The translations under genes and the position numbers were made by a program. Shown here piece after piece: positions 1-7,839 of a stretch of 35,207 nt of DNA. The stretch is from SAR202 cluster bacterium (lineage in GTDB: Bacteria > Chloroflexota > Dehalococcoidia > Lucifugimonadales > GCA-2712585), in the NCBI GenBank assembly GCA_016872285.1, contig VGZZ01000027.1, positions 1 to 35,207 of the forward strand. Reading direction: 5' to 3'. The notes beneath the pieces were generated by a model, which was not told the DNA's origin, ran no database searches, and saw nothing but the letters and a program-made list of their open reading frames with translations. Every line of letters starts with the position of its first letter. Positions within the stretch are counted from its first letter, which is position 1.

Positions 1-174
1 GGGGTAGGTCATCAACACTACCTGGCCGGCGTAAGAGGGATCGGTGAGGACCTCCTGATAGCCCGTCATGCTGGTGTTGAACACCACCTCGCCGTGGGCG
101 GCCTTTTCGGCGCCGAAGCTGTAGCCTTCGAAAACGGCGCCGTCTTCCAGGGCTAAGTAAGCCTTGCGTGGCAT
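1..174 (-). CDS. carA: Carbamoyl-phosphate synthase small subunit, N-terminal part
   Basis: Partial gene running off the left edge; only the first 58 codons are present. The reading [20 protein letters not shown] followed by [21 protein letters not shown] is the highly conserved N-terminus of CarA, the glutamine amidotransferase subunit that supplies ammonia for carbamoyl phosphate synthesis. The catalytic amidotransferase half lies outside the window. The ATG at 174-172 shares one base with the TAA stop of the upstream pyrB (TAATG arrangement), so translation is probably coupled. As third gene of the pyrR-pyrB-carA operon it would be controlled by the PyrR attenuator near 2.2 kb. The family call is secure; nothing can be said about the missing C-terminus. 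Confidence 0.93.
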   Translation of the reverse strand, partial: MPRKAYLALEDGAVFEGYSFGAEKAAHGEVVFNTSMTGYQEVLTDPSYAGQVVLMTYP

Positions 175-1565
175 TAACCCTTCACCTCGATTACTTTGGA
201 ATGCTCAGATAGAGTGGGTGGGAAGCCCGCCGCTATGGCGGACTGCCTGTCCGGTAAGAAGCGCAGGCGCGAAAGCTGGTCCATCGATGAGACCATTAGC
301 TCCTTTATCGGACGGGAATGAGTCTGGCCTGAAGGTATAAAATATTCCGCCGGCGCCTGACGCTCGCAGTACTTGCAGAGGAACCAGGGGGAGGGCTTGG
401 AGTAGAACACCACCTCGGCATGGGCGTTTTGAGGCTCCTTGTTGACGACGCAGATGGGATTGACGCAGCGCAAACCCTCAGCGGCCACCAGGACCTGGGG
501 CTTGCCAGGGGCGGTGTCTGTGGCGCGACGCCAAGGCTTGAGGCCCAGAATAAGCGATATGAGGGCCATGCGCACGGGCACGCCGTTCCAGGCCTGCTCG
601 AAGTATTTGCTGCGAGGGTCCTGGTCCATATCGGTGGCAAGCTCATCGACTCGAGGCAGGGGATGCATAACGACAGCTTTGGAGAGGGAGGAACTGCTCA
701 TGATGCGGGCGTTGACTTTGGGGTAGGCCCCAGGCGCGCCGCTGCCTTCCCGCTCCTTCTGCTTGCGAGTCATGTACAAAGCCAGAGGCCGTCCTTTGGA
801 GGCGAATTTAACCAGGGCGTCCTGCTGGTGTATGGCCAGCTGATGAGGCTGTGTGGGAGTCATGTAGACCGCGTTTAGAAAGGCGCTGTCGCCCTCACGC
901 CCTTCAAAGAGCGCGCCCAGGTCCATGTCCTTGGCGCTGACACGCTCGATGGGCACGCCGTACTCGGAGACGATGCGCTGTTTTAGATAGTCCGGCAGGT
1001 CCAGACCCTCGCCGGGGACGAAGATGATTTGAGCGCCAAATCGCAGCAGGGCCAGGGTGAGCGAGTGGACGGTGCGACCGTTTTTCAAGTCGCCACAGAG
1101 GGCGACTCGCAGGCCCTCCAGAGCGCCGTGTTCCTTTTTAAGGGTCAGCAAGTCGCAGAGGGTCTGGGTGGGGTGTTCGTGGCCGCCGTCGCCGGCGTTG
1201 ACCACGGGTACGGTGGCGTACTCGGCGGCCAGGCGGGCGGAGCCTTCCCAGGGGTGGCGTATGACAATGAGGTCAGCGTAGCCGCTCCAGACACGCATGG
1301 TGTCGGCCAGGGTCTCGCCCTTGGCGAGGGAGGACGTGGCGGCGTCGGCGGTAGTGATGGTCTGGCCGCCGAGGCGCTTCATGGCCGACTCGAAGGAGCC
1401 GCGGGTGCGGGTGCTGGGCTCGAGGAACAGGCTCGCCATGAGATAACCGGAGGCCAGGCCGTAGCAGGCCCGCAGGTCTTGCTGCATCTCCCCTGCCAGC
1501 TCCAGAACGTCCTCAATCTGCTGGTTGCTCAGGTCTTCTATGGTGGAAAGGCTGTTCTTGCGCAT
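174..1565 (-). CDS. pyrB: Aspartate carbamoyltransferase with C-terminal PyrI-like zinc domain
   Basis: Catalyses carbamoyl phosphate plus aspartate to carbamoyl aspartate, the committed step of pyrimidine synthesis. Seen: the carbamoyl-phosphate loop STRTR (residues 51-55), the HPTQ motif (131-134) and the HPLPR motif (301-305), all in the expected order. The protein is 463 residues, whereas a plain PyrB has roughly 310. The extra C-terminus contains Cys367-x4-Cys372-x24-Cys397-x2-Cys400 in a context (RCVNPICV...CKYCE) closely resembling the zinc domain of the regulatory chain PyrI. The PyrI nucleotide-binding domain is not present. PyrB-PyrI fusions are known from Thermotoga maritima, so the architecture has precedent. 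ATG start 2 nt after the pyrR stop. The last ~60 residues after Cys400 have no family I recognise. Confidence 0.93.
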   Translation of the reverse strand: MRKNSLSTIEDLSNQQIEDVLELAGEMQQDLRACYGLASGYLMASLFLEPSTRTRGSFESAMKRLGGQTITTADAATSSLAKGETLADTMRVWSGYADLIVIRHPWEGSARLAAEYATVPVVNAGDGGHEHPTQTLCDLLTLKKEHGALEGLRVALCGDLKNGRTVHSLTLALLRFGAQIIFVPGEGLDLPDYLKQRIVSEYGVPIERVSAKDMDLGALFEGREGDSAFLNAVYMTPTQPHQLAIHQQDALVKFASKGRPLALYMTRKQKEREGSGAPGAYPKVNARIMSSSSLSKAVVMHPLPRVDELATDMDQDPRSKYFEQAWNGVPVRMALISLILGLKPWRRATDTAPGKPQVLVAAEGLRCVNPICVVNKEPQNAHAEVVFYSKPSPWFLCKYCERQAPAEYFIPSGQTHSRPIKELMVSSMDQLSRLRFLPDRQSAIAAGFPPTLSEHSKVIEVKG

Positions 1566-1567
1566 AC

Positions 1568-2128
1568 CTACTCCTCCCTGTAGCGAATAAGGGCTACCTG
1601 GTCAACGCCATCGACTTCCTTCAATCGCACCTGGATCCGCTCGGACATCGACGTGGGCAGATTTTTGCCGACGTAGTCGGCGCGGATGGGCAGCTCGCGA
1701 TGTCCCCTGTCCACCAGCACCGCCAGCTCCACCAGGCCGGGGCGGCCGGCGTGGGTGAGGGCGTCAAGAGCAGCCCTGGAGGTGCGGCCCGTGAACAGCA
1801 CATCGTCAACGATAATGACTTTTCGACCGGCGACGGGTGCGGATAGGGGAGCCGCCTTGACCGGGCCGTTGGAGTGGTTGGACCGGTCGTCGCGGAAGGG
1901 CCGGGGGTCGAGGCACACCACGGGGACGGCGTCGCCCTCTAAATCGAGGAGCTTTTGGGCGAGGCGCTGGGCTATGGGGAGGCCTCGGGTGGGGATGCCG
2001 GCCAGCACCAGGTCATCGACGCCTTTGTGGCGTTCCAGCACCTGGTGGGCCATGCGGGAGAGGACGCGGCGCAGGTCGTCCTCGGTCATCAGTATTTTTG
2101 AGCTTATGGCTTCTTTAGTGTTTGGCAA
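1568..2128 (-). CDS. pyrR: PyrR, pyrimidine attenuation regulator / uracil phosphoribosyltransferase
   Basis: PyrR binds UMP and the leader RNA of pyr operons and promotes transcription termination; many members are also uracil phosphoribosyltransferases. The 186-residue protein shows the PRPP-binding motif VIIVDDVLFTGRTSRAAL and the family signature LVDRGHRELPIRADYVGKN. The annotated start is a TTG at 2128-2126, because the first ATG (residue 14) would remove the first conserved strand. The TTG has AAGGGG 7 nt upstream, and this sequence is part of the 3' arm of the attenuator terminator. Homologues begin nearer residue 8, where the codon is ATA, so the exact start is open. First gene of pyrR-pyrB-carA, with its own PyrR-binding leader upstream (autoregulation). 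Confidence 0.93.
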   Translation of the reverse strand: MPNTKEAISSKILMTEDDLRRVLSRMAHQVLERHKGVDDLVLAGIPTRGLPIAQRLAQKLLDLEGDAVPVVCLDPRPFRDDRSNHSNGPVKAAPLSAPVAGRKVIIVDDVLFTGRTSRAALDALTHAGRPGLVELAVLVDRGHRELPIRADYVGKNLPTSMSERIQVRLKEVDGVDQVALIRYREE

Positions 2129-2130
2129 CT

Positions 2131-2160
2131 AAAAACCCCTTGTCGACGGCTGACAAGGGG
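2131..2160 (-). terminator. Intrinsic terminator of the pyr leader (attenuator)
   Basis: On the minus strand a perfect 9-bp stem (arms 2152-2160 and 2136-2144, 7-nt loop) is followed directly by five T residues (2135-2131). It lies immediately before pyrR, where only a conditional terminator makes sense. Its 3' arm includes AAGGGG, the only plausible ribosome-binding site for the TTG start of pyrR. Confidence 0.88.
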
Positions 2161-2247
2161 TGCGCTGAGTCCACATCTAGTGCGGCCCTGCCTTGCCAGC
2201 CTCACCGGGCTGTATTTAAAGGTCGGTCCGTATCCCGCTATTAAGTT
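2161..2247 (-). promoter_or_regulatory. PyrR-binding leader (anti-antiterminator and antiterminator)
   Basis: The leader RNA contains AGCCCGGTGAGGCT at 2211-2198. This fits the PyrR-binding consensus ARUCCNGNGAGGYU except for C in place of U at one position, and can form the small AGC/GCU-closed hairpin typical of these sites. Directly 3' of it, GGCAAGG (2197-2191) is complementary to CCTTGTC in the 5' arm of the terminator, with one G-U pair, giving the competing antiterminator. Inference: with UMP, PyrR stabilises the first hairpin and lets the terminator form; without it, the antiterminator allows read-through into pyrR-pyrB-carA. Confidence 0.85.
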
Positions 2248-2253
2248 GAAATC

Positions 2254-2282
2254 AGCGTAGCAAAAGTTGAGGAGGATGACAA
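2254..2282 (-). promoter_or_regulatory. Candidate sigma70 promoter of the pyr operon
   Basis: On the minus strand TTGTCA (2282-2277) and TACGCT (2259-2254) are separated by 17 nt. The -35 box is good and the -10 box is poor. The implied start near 2247 would give a leader of about 120 nt containing the whole PyrR attenuator, which suits its position. Confidence 0.35.
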
Positions 2283-2319
2283 GGGGCAGTTTTGAGTTTT
2301 GGGGTAACAGAAAAACCTA

Positions 2320-3765
2320 TCATTTCACATCGCTCTCTTCTGAAGGTCCCGCCTCTTCCACGTCCCTCTCGCCCTTGGCGGCCATACGCTTCCGAAATGC
2401 CGCAATCCTGCGCCAGCTTGTCCTATTGAATTTAGACTCTTCGATTTTTCTGCTCGCCAGGGTGCGGCCCTGTTCTTTCAACTGCTTTGCCAGAGTAGAA
2501 GGCTGGCCCAAAATTCGCAGCGCGTTTCTGGACCACCTGTCCAGCGTGAGCGGCAGCACTCGGGCTCCTGCGGCCGCCAGCAGGAGCCGCGGCGCCGATT
2601 CCAGCACCAGGGAGTTTAGGGCGATGCTCACAATGGCCGCGGCCACCACCAGCGAGAACATCTCCCTGGAGATGGCGCCCTGCTCCAGTCCAACGTCGGC
2701 GACGATAAAAGCAAACTCGCCGATCTGCGCCAGCAGGATCCCGCCTAGAACAGCCGTCACCAGGGGGTAGCGAAAGAGCTTTATCGCGGCGGCGGAAATC
2801 AAAGATTTCCCCAGGATAACGGCCGCTAATATCGCCAGGAACCACATGGGGTTTTGGGTAAGGCTATCGGGGTCGAAAAGCATTCCAATGGACACAAAGA
2901 AGAGGGCGGCGAAAACGTCCCGCAAAGGCATGAGCCTGGCGTCCATGTTATTCCGGCGGATGGCGTCGGCGGCGACGAGACCGCCCACAAAGGCCCCCAG
3001 GGTAAAGGACAGGTCTAGAGCGCTGAGGGCCAGCCCGCTCCCTATCGCCACGGCCACGGCAGTCAGCAGCGTTATCTCGCCTGAGTCGTACTTCCCCACC
3101 CAGTCAATAAGGCGGGGCCACACAAGACGACCGGTAAAAAATACAGCCGCAGAGACGCCGATGACTTCCAGGATAGCCAGAGGAAGCGAAACAAGTCCCT
3201 CGGCGTCGGCCCCAAGGAACACCAGCAGCAATAACAATAGAGGGACAGAGGAAAGGTCCTGGACTACGCTCACACCAAGGGCAATCCTGCCGTGGACAGA
3301 GTCGCCCTCGTTGCGGTCTTCGAGAATCTTGATAATGGCCGCGCTGCTAGTCTGGGCAAGAATAGTGCCCAACAAGATGCCTTCAGCCAGGCTCAGGTTA
3401 AAGACCGGCGTCAGAAGGATTCCAAGAAGGATGGTCAATACTATCTGCGCCAGGCCGCCGAAAAGGATCACAGGGCCCATCTCCCTAAATTTGGAAACAG
3501 GGAGGTTGGCGCCCATCACAAAAAGCAGCAGGGCAAGGCCTATCTGAGTGAGAAATCGCAGGCCCTCAAACTCCACCTCAGGACCGGGGGTGAAGGGGCC
3601 GAAGAGGGCGCCGGCTAGAAGATAACCCAGAATTACAGGCTGTCCGAGCCTGATAGCCACCAGACCGCCGATGGCGGCGGCCGCCACAATGATGACAAGG
3701 TTTACCAGGATGTCATATTCAGGACTCAAGAGACTCCGGCCATGTCCGTAGGGTAAACCTATCAT
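2320..3765 (-). CDS. CPA2-family cation:proton antiporter
   Basis: Integral membrane antiporter of the monovalent cation:proton antiporter-2 type (KefB/GerN-like), expected to exchange K+ or Na+ for H+ across the cytoplasmic membrane. Seen: about 12 hydrophobic segments between residues ~15 and ~400, the glycine-rich stretch GYLLAGALFGPFTPGP, and the conserved VVQDLSSVPLL region carrying the aspartate expected in the ion path. The ~80-residue hydrophilic, basic then acidic C-terminal tail has no recognisable TrkA-N (RCK) domain, so KefC-type nucleotide gating is not supported. The ATG start has no clear ribosome-binding site. A TTG about 13 codons downstream (near 3726), just after a GGAG, is an alternative. 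It sits between the divergent pdxS operon and the pyr operon and appears to be a single gene. Substrate cannot be told. Confidence 0.85.
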   Translation of the reverse strand: MIGLPYGHGRSLLSPEYDILVNLVIIVAAAAIGGLVAIRLGQPVILGYLLAGALFGPFTPGPEVEFEGLRFLTQIGLALLLFVMGANLPVSKFREMGPVILFGGLAQIVLTILLGILLTPVFNLSLAEGILLGTILAQTSSAAIIKILEDRNEGDSVHGRIALGVSVVQDLSSVPLLLLLLVFLGADAEGLVSLPLAILEVIGVSAAVFFTGRLVWPRLIDWVGKYDSGEITLLTAVAVAIGSGLALSALDLSFTLGAFVGGLVAADAIRRNNMDARLMPLRDVFAALFFVSIGMLFDPDSLTQNPMWFLAILAAVILGKSLISAAAIKLFRYPLVTAVLGGILLAQIGEFAFIVADVGLEQGAISREMFSLVVAAAIVSIALNSLVLESAPRLLLAAAGARVLPLTLDRWSRNALRILGQPSTLAKQLKEQGRTLASRKIEESKFNRTSWRRIAAFRKRMAAKGERDVEEAGPSEESDVK

Positions 3766-3864
3766 AAGATACTAGTTCCAGGGCCGCAATCAAGCTTGAT
3801 AGCCTCTTCCCCAAATGCTCATCATTGTTAGTATGACGGGTAACGGCTCGATAGGCAGACTTAA

Positions 3865-3893
3865 TTGCGAAAGAATATCCCCTGGCGTATAAT
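3865..3893 (+). promoter_or_regulatory. Sigma70 promoter of pdxST
   Basis: TTGCGA (3865-3870) and a perfect TATAAT (3888-3893) are separated by exactly 17 nt. The expected start near 3900 leaves a short leader before the ribosome-binding site AAAGGAG at 3929-3935. Confidence 0.75.
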
Positions 3894-3940
3894 ACGCCCA
3901 GTTTCTACATCTCTCCCCTACATATGTGAAAGGAGCGGCA

Positions 3941-4831
3941 ATGGAGACAGGTACTACAGGTACTTGGAAGGTCAAAGTTGGACTGGCCCAGATGCTAAAG
4001 GGCGGCGTTATCATGGATGTGGTCACCGCTGACCAGGCTAAGATTGCTGAAGATGCCGGCGCCTGCGCCGTCATGGCCCTGGAGCGTGTGCCCGCCGACA
4101 TCCGAGCCGCCGGCGGCGTCGCCAGAATGTCCGACCCCACTAAGATCATCGAAATCCAGGAGGCCGTGACTATTCCCGTCATGGCCAAGTGCCGCATCGG
4201 TCACTTTGTAGAAGCCCAGGTCCTGGAAGCTCTAGGCATCGACTATATAGACGAGTCGGAAGTCCTCACCCCCGCCGACGAAGACCACCACGTTTTGAAG
4301 CACGACTTCAAGGTGCCCTTCGTCTGCGGCTGCCGCAATCTGGGCGAGGCCCTGCGCCGCATATCCGAGGGCGCGGCCATGATCCGCACCAAGGGCGAGG
4401 CTGGCACCGGCGACGTGGTAGAGGCCGTCAGGCACAACCGCACCGTGCAGGACGAGATTCGTAAGATTAAGAACATGCTGGATGAGGAGCTGCCTACCGA
4501 GGCCAAGAACCTGGGCGCTCCCATTGAGCTGGTGAGGGAAGTGAAGAAGCTGGGACGCCTGCCCGTGGTGAACTTCTCCGCCGGCGGCGTCGCCACACCC
4601 TCCGATGCCGCGCTGATGATGCAGCTAGGCTCCGACGGCGTGTTTGTAGGCTCCGGCATCTTCAAGTCGGAGAACCCCGCCAAGATGGCTAAGGCTATTG
4701 TTCAGGCCACCACCCACTTCCGTGAGCCCAAGATTGTGGCCGAGGTCTCCAAGGGCTTGGGAACGCCCATGTCCGGCATCGCCGTAAAGAGCCTGACTGA
4801 TAAGCAGCTACTGGCTACGCGAGGCTGGTAA
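3941..4831 (+). CDS. pdxS: Pyridoxal 5'-phosphate synthase, PdxS subunit
   Basis: PdxS condenses ribose 5-phosphate, glyceraldehyde 3-phosphate and ammonia to pyridoxal 5'-phosphate in the DXP-independent B6 pathway; the ammonia comes from PdxT. The 296-residue protein is near full identity to family signatures: [20 protein letters not shown] at 25-44 (includes Asp26), [14 protein letters not shown] with the lysine at 83, and [19 protein letters not shown] with the lysine at 151 and a phosphate-binding loop. I chose the ATG at 3941 because AAAGGAG lies 5 nt upstream; a GTG at 3926 in the same frame has no such site. Followed by pdxT. Confidence 0.97.
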   Translation: METGTTGTWKVKVGLAQMLKGGVIMDVVTADQAKIAEDAGACAVMALERVPADIRAAGGVARMSDPTKIIEIQEAVTIPVMAKCRIGHFVEAQVLEALGIDYIDESEVLTPADEDHHVLKHDFKVPFVCGCRNLGEALRRISEGAAMIRTKGEAGTGDVVEAVRHNRTVQDEIRKIKNMLDEELPTEAKNLGAPIELVREVKKLGRLPVVNFSAGGVATPSDAALMMQLGSDGVFVGSGIFKSENPAKMAKAIVQATTHFREPKIVAEVSKGLGTPMSGIAVKSLTDKQLLATRGW

Positions 4832-4849
4832 CACCCCAAACCTCCAACC

Positions 4850-5473
4850 TTGCCCTTGAAAAATAAGGAAAAGCTAATAGTAGGTGTCCTCGCCGTTCAG
4901 GGGGACTTCGCCGAGCACATCGCCATTCTTAAAAAGATAGGCGTCGAGACGCGGGAAGTCCGCCTCCCCAAAGACCTGGACGGCGTGGACGCAGTCATTA
5001 TCCCCGGCGGCGAGAGCACCACCCTTCGCAAGCTCTTCGACCTCTACGGACTGACCGACGCCGTGACCAGGGTCGCCAAGAAGGGGACGCCCATCTGGGG
5101 CACCTGCGCAGGCATGATTATGCTGGCCGACAGGCTGACCGACGACCGTCCAGAGCCTCTCCATTTAATGGACATCACCGTTACTCGAAACGCCTTCGGA
5201 CGGCAGGTGGACAGCTTTGAGGCGGACATAGATTTCCCCAAGGTCGGCAAGAAGCCTTTCAGGGCTGTCTTTATAAGAGCGCCCGCAATTGATAAAGTAG
5301 AAGAAGGGGTTGAGATTCTCGGAAAGCTCTCAGATGGCTCTCCGGTGGCCCTCCAGCAGGGAAACCTTCTGGTGACCTCCTTCCATCCTGAGCTGACTGA
5401 GGACACTCGGTTCCACAAATTTTTCTTGAGCTTGGTTAAACCGGCTAATGGAAGAAATAGATATAAGGACTAA
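4850..5473 (+). CDS. pdxT: Pyridoxal 5'-phosphate synthase glutaminase, PdxT subunit
   Basis: Class I glutamine amidotransferase that releases ammonia and channels it to PdxS. Counting from the TTG at 4850: the PGGESTT motif at 52-58, nucleophile Cys86 in GTCAGMIMLA, and His179/Glu181 in SFHPEL complete the triad. The start is uncertain. The TTGs at 4850 and 4856 have no ribosome-binding site. An ATA at 4877 lies 7 nt after AAGGA (4865-4869) and would give 198 residues beginning just before GVLAVQG, as in characterised homologues (about 196 residues). The coordinates use the conventional TTG. The 3' end overlaps the next gene by 26 nt. Confidence 0.93.
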   Translation: MPLKNKEKLIVGVLAVQGDFAEHIAILKKIGVETREVRLPKDLDGVDAVIIPGGESTTLRKLFDLYGLTDAVTRVAKKGTPIWGTCAGMIMLADRLTDDRPEPLHLMDITVTRNAFGRQVDSFEADIDFPKVGKKPFRAVFIRAPAIDKVEEGVEILGKLSDGSPVALQQGNLLVTSFHPELTEDTRFHKFFLSLVKPANGRNRYKD

Positions 5474-7163
5474 CCAGCCAGGGCCAAAAGTGTTGCAAGA
5501 ACATTCACCGCCTACTAGCGAGAGTCCTCCCCAAAGGGAAAAACTCGTCCGAGACGATCTAGAGCTTCTGCTTGCTTGCCTGCCCCATCGCGTAGTCGAA
5601 CCCCTCCGCCAGCGGCCCAACCTCAGCGACCTCCTGGAAGTTGTACTTGACCTGGGACGTCTGCCCGAAGCCCGATTCCCTGACTCAGACCTGGTCCTCG
5701 ATTACCGCGAAATCAGCCAGGAGGACCTGGATTATGTAATTCAGCGCGTGGGGGACTTTGGCGAGGACAACCGCGCGGGCATTGAGCGGACGCTTCACCG
5801 AATATCAGTCATGCGGAACCGCAAAGGCCGCATTCTGGGCGTCACCTGCCGCGTGGGCCGCGCGGTGTTTGGCACTATTCGCATCATTGAAGACCTGGTG
5901 TTCTCAGGCAAGAGCATCCTGCTGCTGGGAAGACCTGGCGTCGGCAAGACCACCATGCTGCGCGAGGTTGCCCGTGTGCTGGCGGAGACGGCGCGCAGAC
6001 GCGTTATTGTTGTGGACACCTCCAACGAAATCGCCGGCGACGGCGACATACCCCACCCCGCCATTGGCCGCGCCCGCCGCATGCAGGTCGCGTCGCCCAG
6101 CCAGCAGCATAACGTGATGATCGAGGCGGTGGAGAACCACATGCCGCAGGTCATTATCATCGACGAGATGGGGACGGAGCTGGAGGCGGCGGCGGCCCGC
6201 ACCATTGCCGAGCGAGGCGTCCAGCTGGTCGCCACCGCTCACGGCAACACCCTCGATAACCTTATATTGAACCCGACGCTGTCAGACCTGGTGGGCGGCA
6301 TCCAGTCGGTTACCCTGGGCGACGAGGAGGCCCGTGCGCGCGGCACCCAGAAGACGGTATTAGAGCGCAAGGCTCCTCCCACCTTTGAGGTAGTGGTGGA
6401 GATACAGAGCTGGGACAAGGTGGCAGTTCACGACGACGTAGCCAAGGTGGTGGACGCCTGGCTTCGGGGCTACCCCCTGGCGCCGGAGGTCAGGTCGATT
6501 GATGACCTGGGGCGCGTGAGGAAAGAACGCCACGCCGCCGTCACCCGAGACGTAGGCGTGTCCCAGCAAGGCCAGGGACGAGAGCGGAAGGGTTATAAGC
6601 GCCGCGAGCGGGAGTCCGCCCGCGGAGGCCGGCGGTGGGAGGATTCGGGCGGGAGAGTCGAGGAGGAGCCTGAGGAACGAGAGGTGAGGGAGATTCCGGG
6701 GACGCGGGTGTTCCCCTTCGGCGTAGGCCGCGACCGCATAGAGCAGGCGGCGGACGACCTTGGGATGTCGGTGGACGTGGTCAACGAGATGCGCAACGCC
6801 GACCTCATCCTTACCACCAAGACCCACTACAAGCGCGGCGCGCGCCTTATTCACAGCGCCGAGCAGGCCGGAAAGCCTGTGTACGTGGTGCGCAAGAACT
6901 CGGCCTCCCAGGTGCAGCAGGTGCTTCGCAGCCTGCAACGCAACGGCTCCTCCAACGGGCATGAGGACGAGTCGCTGGAAGGCGCTTTGCAGGAGACCCA
7001 CGAGGCGGCGCGGCGGGTGCTGCAAGGGGAGGAGTTCGTGGACCTGGCGCCGCAGCGGGCTTATATCCGACGCCTGCAACACTTGCTGGCGGACCAGTAC
7101 AACCTCTCCTCCACCTCCAGCGGCGCCGACCCTAACCGCCACGTCCGGCTTATGTCCAAGTAA
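5448..7163 (+). CDS. AAA-type ATPase with C-terminal R3H domain (Ycf45/SpoIIIAA-like)
   Basis: Predicted nucleic-acid-associated ATPase of the family that includes cyanobacterial/plastid Ycf45 and resembles SpoIIIAA; its cellular role is not established. Seen: Walker A GRPGVGKTT (161-169), Walker B VIIIDEMG (235-242), an AHG sensor-like stretch (264-266), a low-complexity charged linker (about 370-415), a region around 420-485 resembling the family's nucleic-acid-binding part, and a C-terminal R3H domain (about 515-570) with RAYIRRLQH. The ATG at 5448 lies inside the end of pdxT (26-nt overlap) with no clear ribosome-binding site, so it may depend on re-initiation. tmk follows after 6 nt. The family call is firm; the biological function is unknown. 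Confidence 0.88.
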   Translation: MEEIDIRTNQPGPKVLQEHSPPTSESPPQREKLVRDDLELLLACLPHRVVEPLRQRPNLSDLLEVVLDLGRLPEARFPDSDLVLDYREISQEDLDYVIQRVGDFGEDNRAGIERTLHRISVMRNRKGRILGVTCRVGRAVFGTIRIIEDLVFSGKSILLLGRPGVGKTTMLREVARVLAETARRRVIVVDTSNEIAGDGDIPHPAIGRARRMQVASPSQQHNVMIEAVENHMPQVIIIDEMGTELEAAAARTIAERGVQLVATAHGNTLDNLILNPTLSDLVGGIQSVTLGDEEARARGTQKTVLERKAPPTFEVVVEIQSWDKVAVHDDVAKVVDAWLRGYPLAPEVRSIDDLGRVRKERHAAVTRDVGVSQQGQGRERKGYKRRERESARGGRRWEDSGGRVEEEPEEREVREIPGTRVFPFGVGRDRIEQAADDLGMSVDVVNEMRNADLILTTKTHYKRGARLIHSAEQAGKPVYVVRKNSASQVQQVLRSLQRNGSSNGHEDESLEGALQETHEAARRVLQGEEFVDLAPQRAYIRRLQHLLADQYNLSSTSSGADPNRHVRLMSK

Positions 7164-7169
7164 CGCGCT

Positions 7170-7787
7170 GTGGCCCCTTTCATCGTTTTCGAGGGGATTG
7201 ACGGCTCGGGCAAGAGCACCCAGGCCTACGCCTTCCATCAGGCGCTGCTGAAGAAGGGCTACGACGCTATTCTGACGCGAGAGCCCGGCGGCACGCCCCT
7301 GGGCGAGACCATTGCCCATTGGCTCAAGACCGTTCCAGAGCGCACCAACCTGTCCGAGCTGTTCTTATTCGCCGCCAGCCGCGCCCAGCACGTGTCGCAG
7401 CTTATAAAGCCGTCGCTGGCCAAGGGCAAGGTGGTGGTGTGCGACCGGTTTACCGCGTCGACGCTGGCCTACCAGGGCTACGGCCGCGGGCTGGACCTGT
7501 CGCTGATTCGACGCGTCAACGCCGATGCCGCCGCCGGCCTAGAGCCGACGCTGACGGTGCTGCTGGACGCGCCTGTGGAGGTCATTGTCCATCGCAAGAA
7601 AGGCACCAAGCAGGACGTGATAGAGAGTTCCGGACGGGAGTTCCTGCAACGCGTCCGGGACGGCTATCTGGCGCTGGCTGAGGAGTCGCCTGAATCGTGG
7701 GTGGTGGTGGACGGGCGGGGGAGCCGTGAGGAGGTGGCGGAGAAGGTGCGGAAGGCGGTTGACAAGACGTTAACTGGTATGGCGTAG
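7170..7787 (+). CDS. tmk: Thymidylate kinase
   Basis: Phosphorylates dTMP to dTDP for DNA synthesis. The 205-residue protein has the P-loop FEGIDGSGKST near the N-terminus, the TREPGGTPLGE motif, the CDRF motif followed by STLAYQGYGRG, and a lid region with Arg/Lys (HRKKGTKQ) ending in the FLQRVRDGY signature. Length is normal. The GTG start at 7170 follows the upstream stop by 6 nt and lacks a ribosome-binding site, which suggests coupling to the R3H ATPase gene. Homologues start two to four residues before the IVFEGIDG strand, which supports this GTG. Confidence 0.95.
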   Translation: MAPFIVFEGIDGSGKSTQAYAFHQALLKKGYDAILTREPGGTPLGETIAHWLKTVPERTNLSELFLFAASRAQHVSQLIKPSLAKGKVVVCDRFTASTLAYQGYGRGLDLSLIRRVNADAAAGLEPTLTVLLDAPVEVIVHRKKGTKQDVIESSGREFLQRVRDGYLALAEESPESWVVVDGRGSREEVAEKVRKAVDKTLTGMA

Positions 7788-7805
7788 AATAACACTCGTC
7801 GCCAG

Positions 7806-7826
7806 TCCGCCATGAATATCGGCGGA
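7806..7826 (+). other. Small hairpin just before the hydrolase ribosome-binding site
   Basis: TCCGCC (7806-7811) and GGCGGA (7821-7826) form a 6-bp stem with a 9-nt loop, ending 1 nt before the GGAGGTGA ribosome-binding site (7828-7835). No T-run follows, so it is unlikely to be a terminator. It could protect or expose the ribosome-binding site. Confidence 0.35.
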
Positions 7827-7839
7827 TGGAGGTGAAGCC

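Noticed and set aside
6360-7319. Minus-strand ORF of 319 codons opposite the R3H ATPase and tmk
   Set aside because: Shadow frame of two well-recognised genes, low-complexity composition and no ribosome-binding site.
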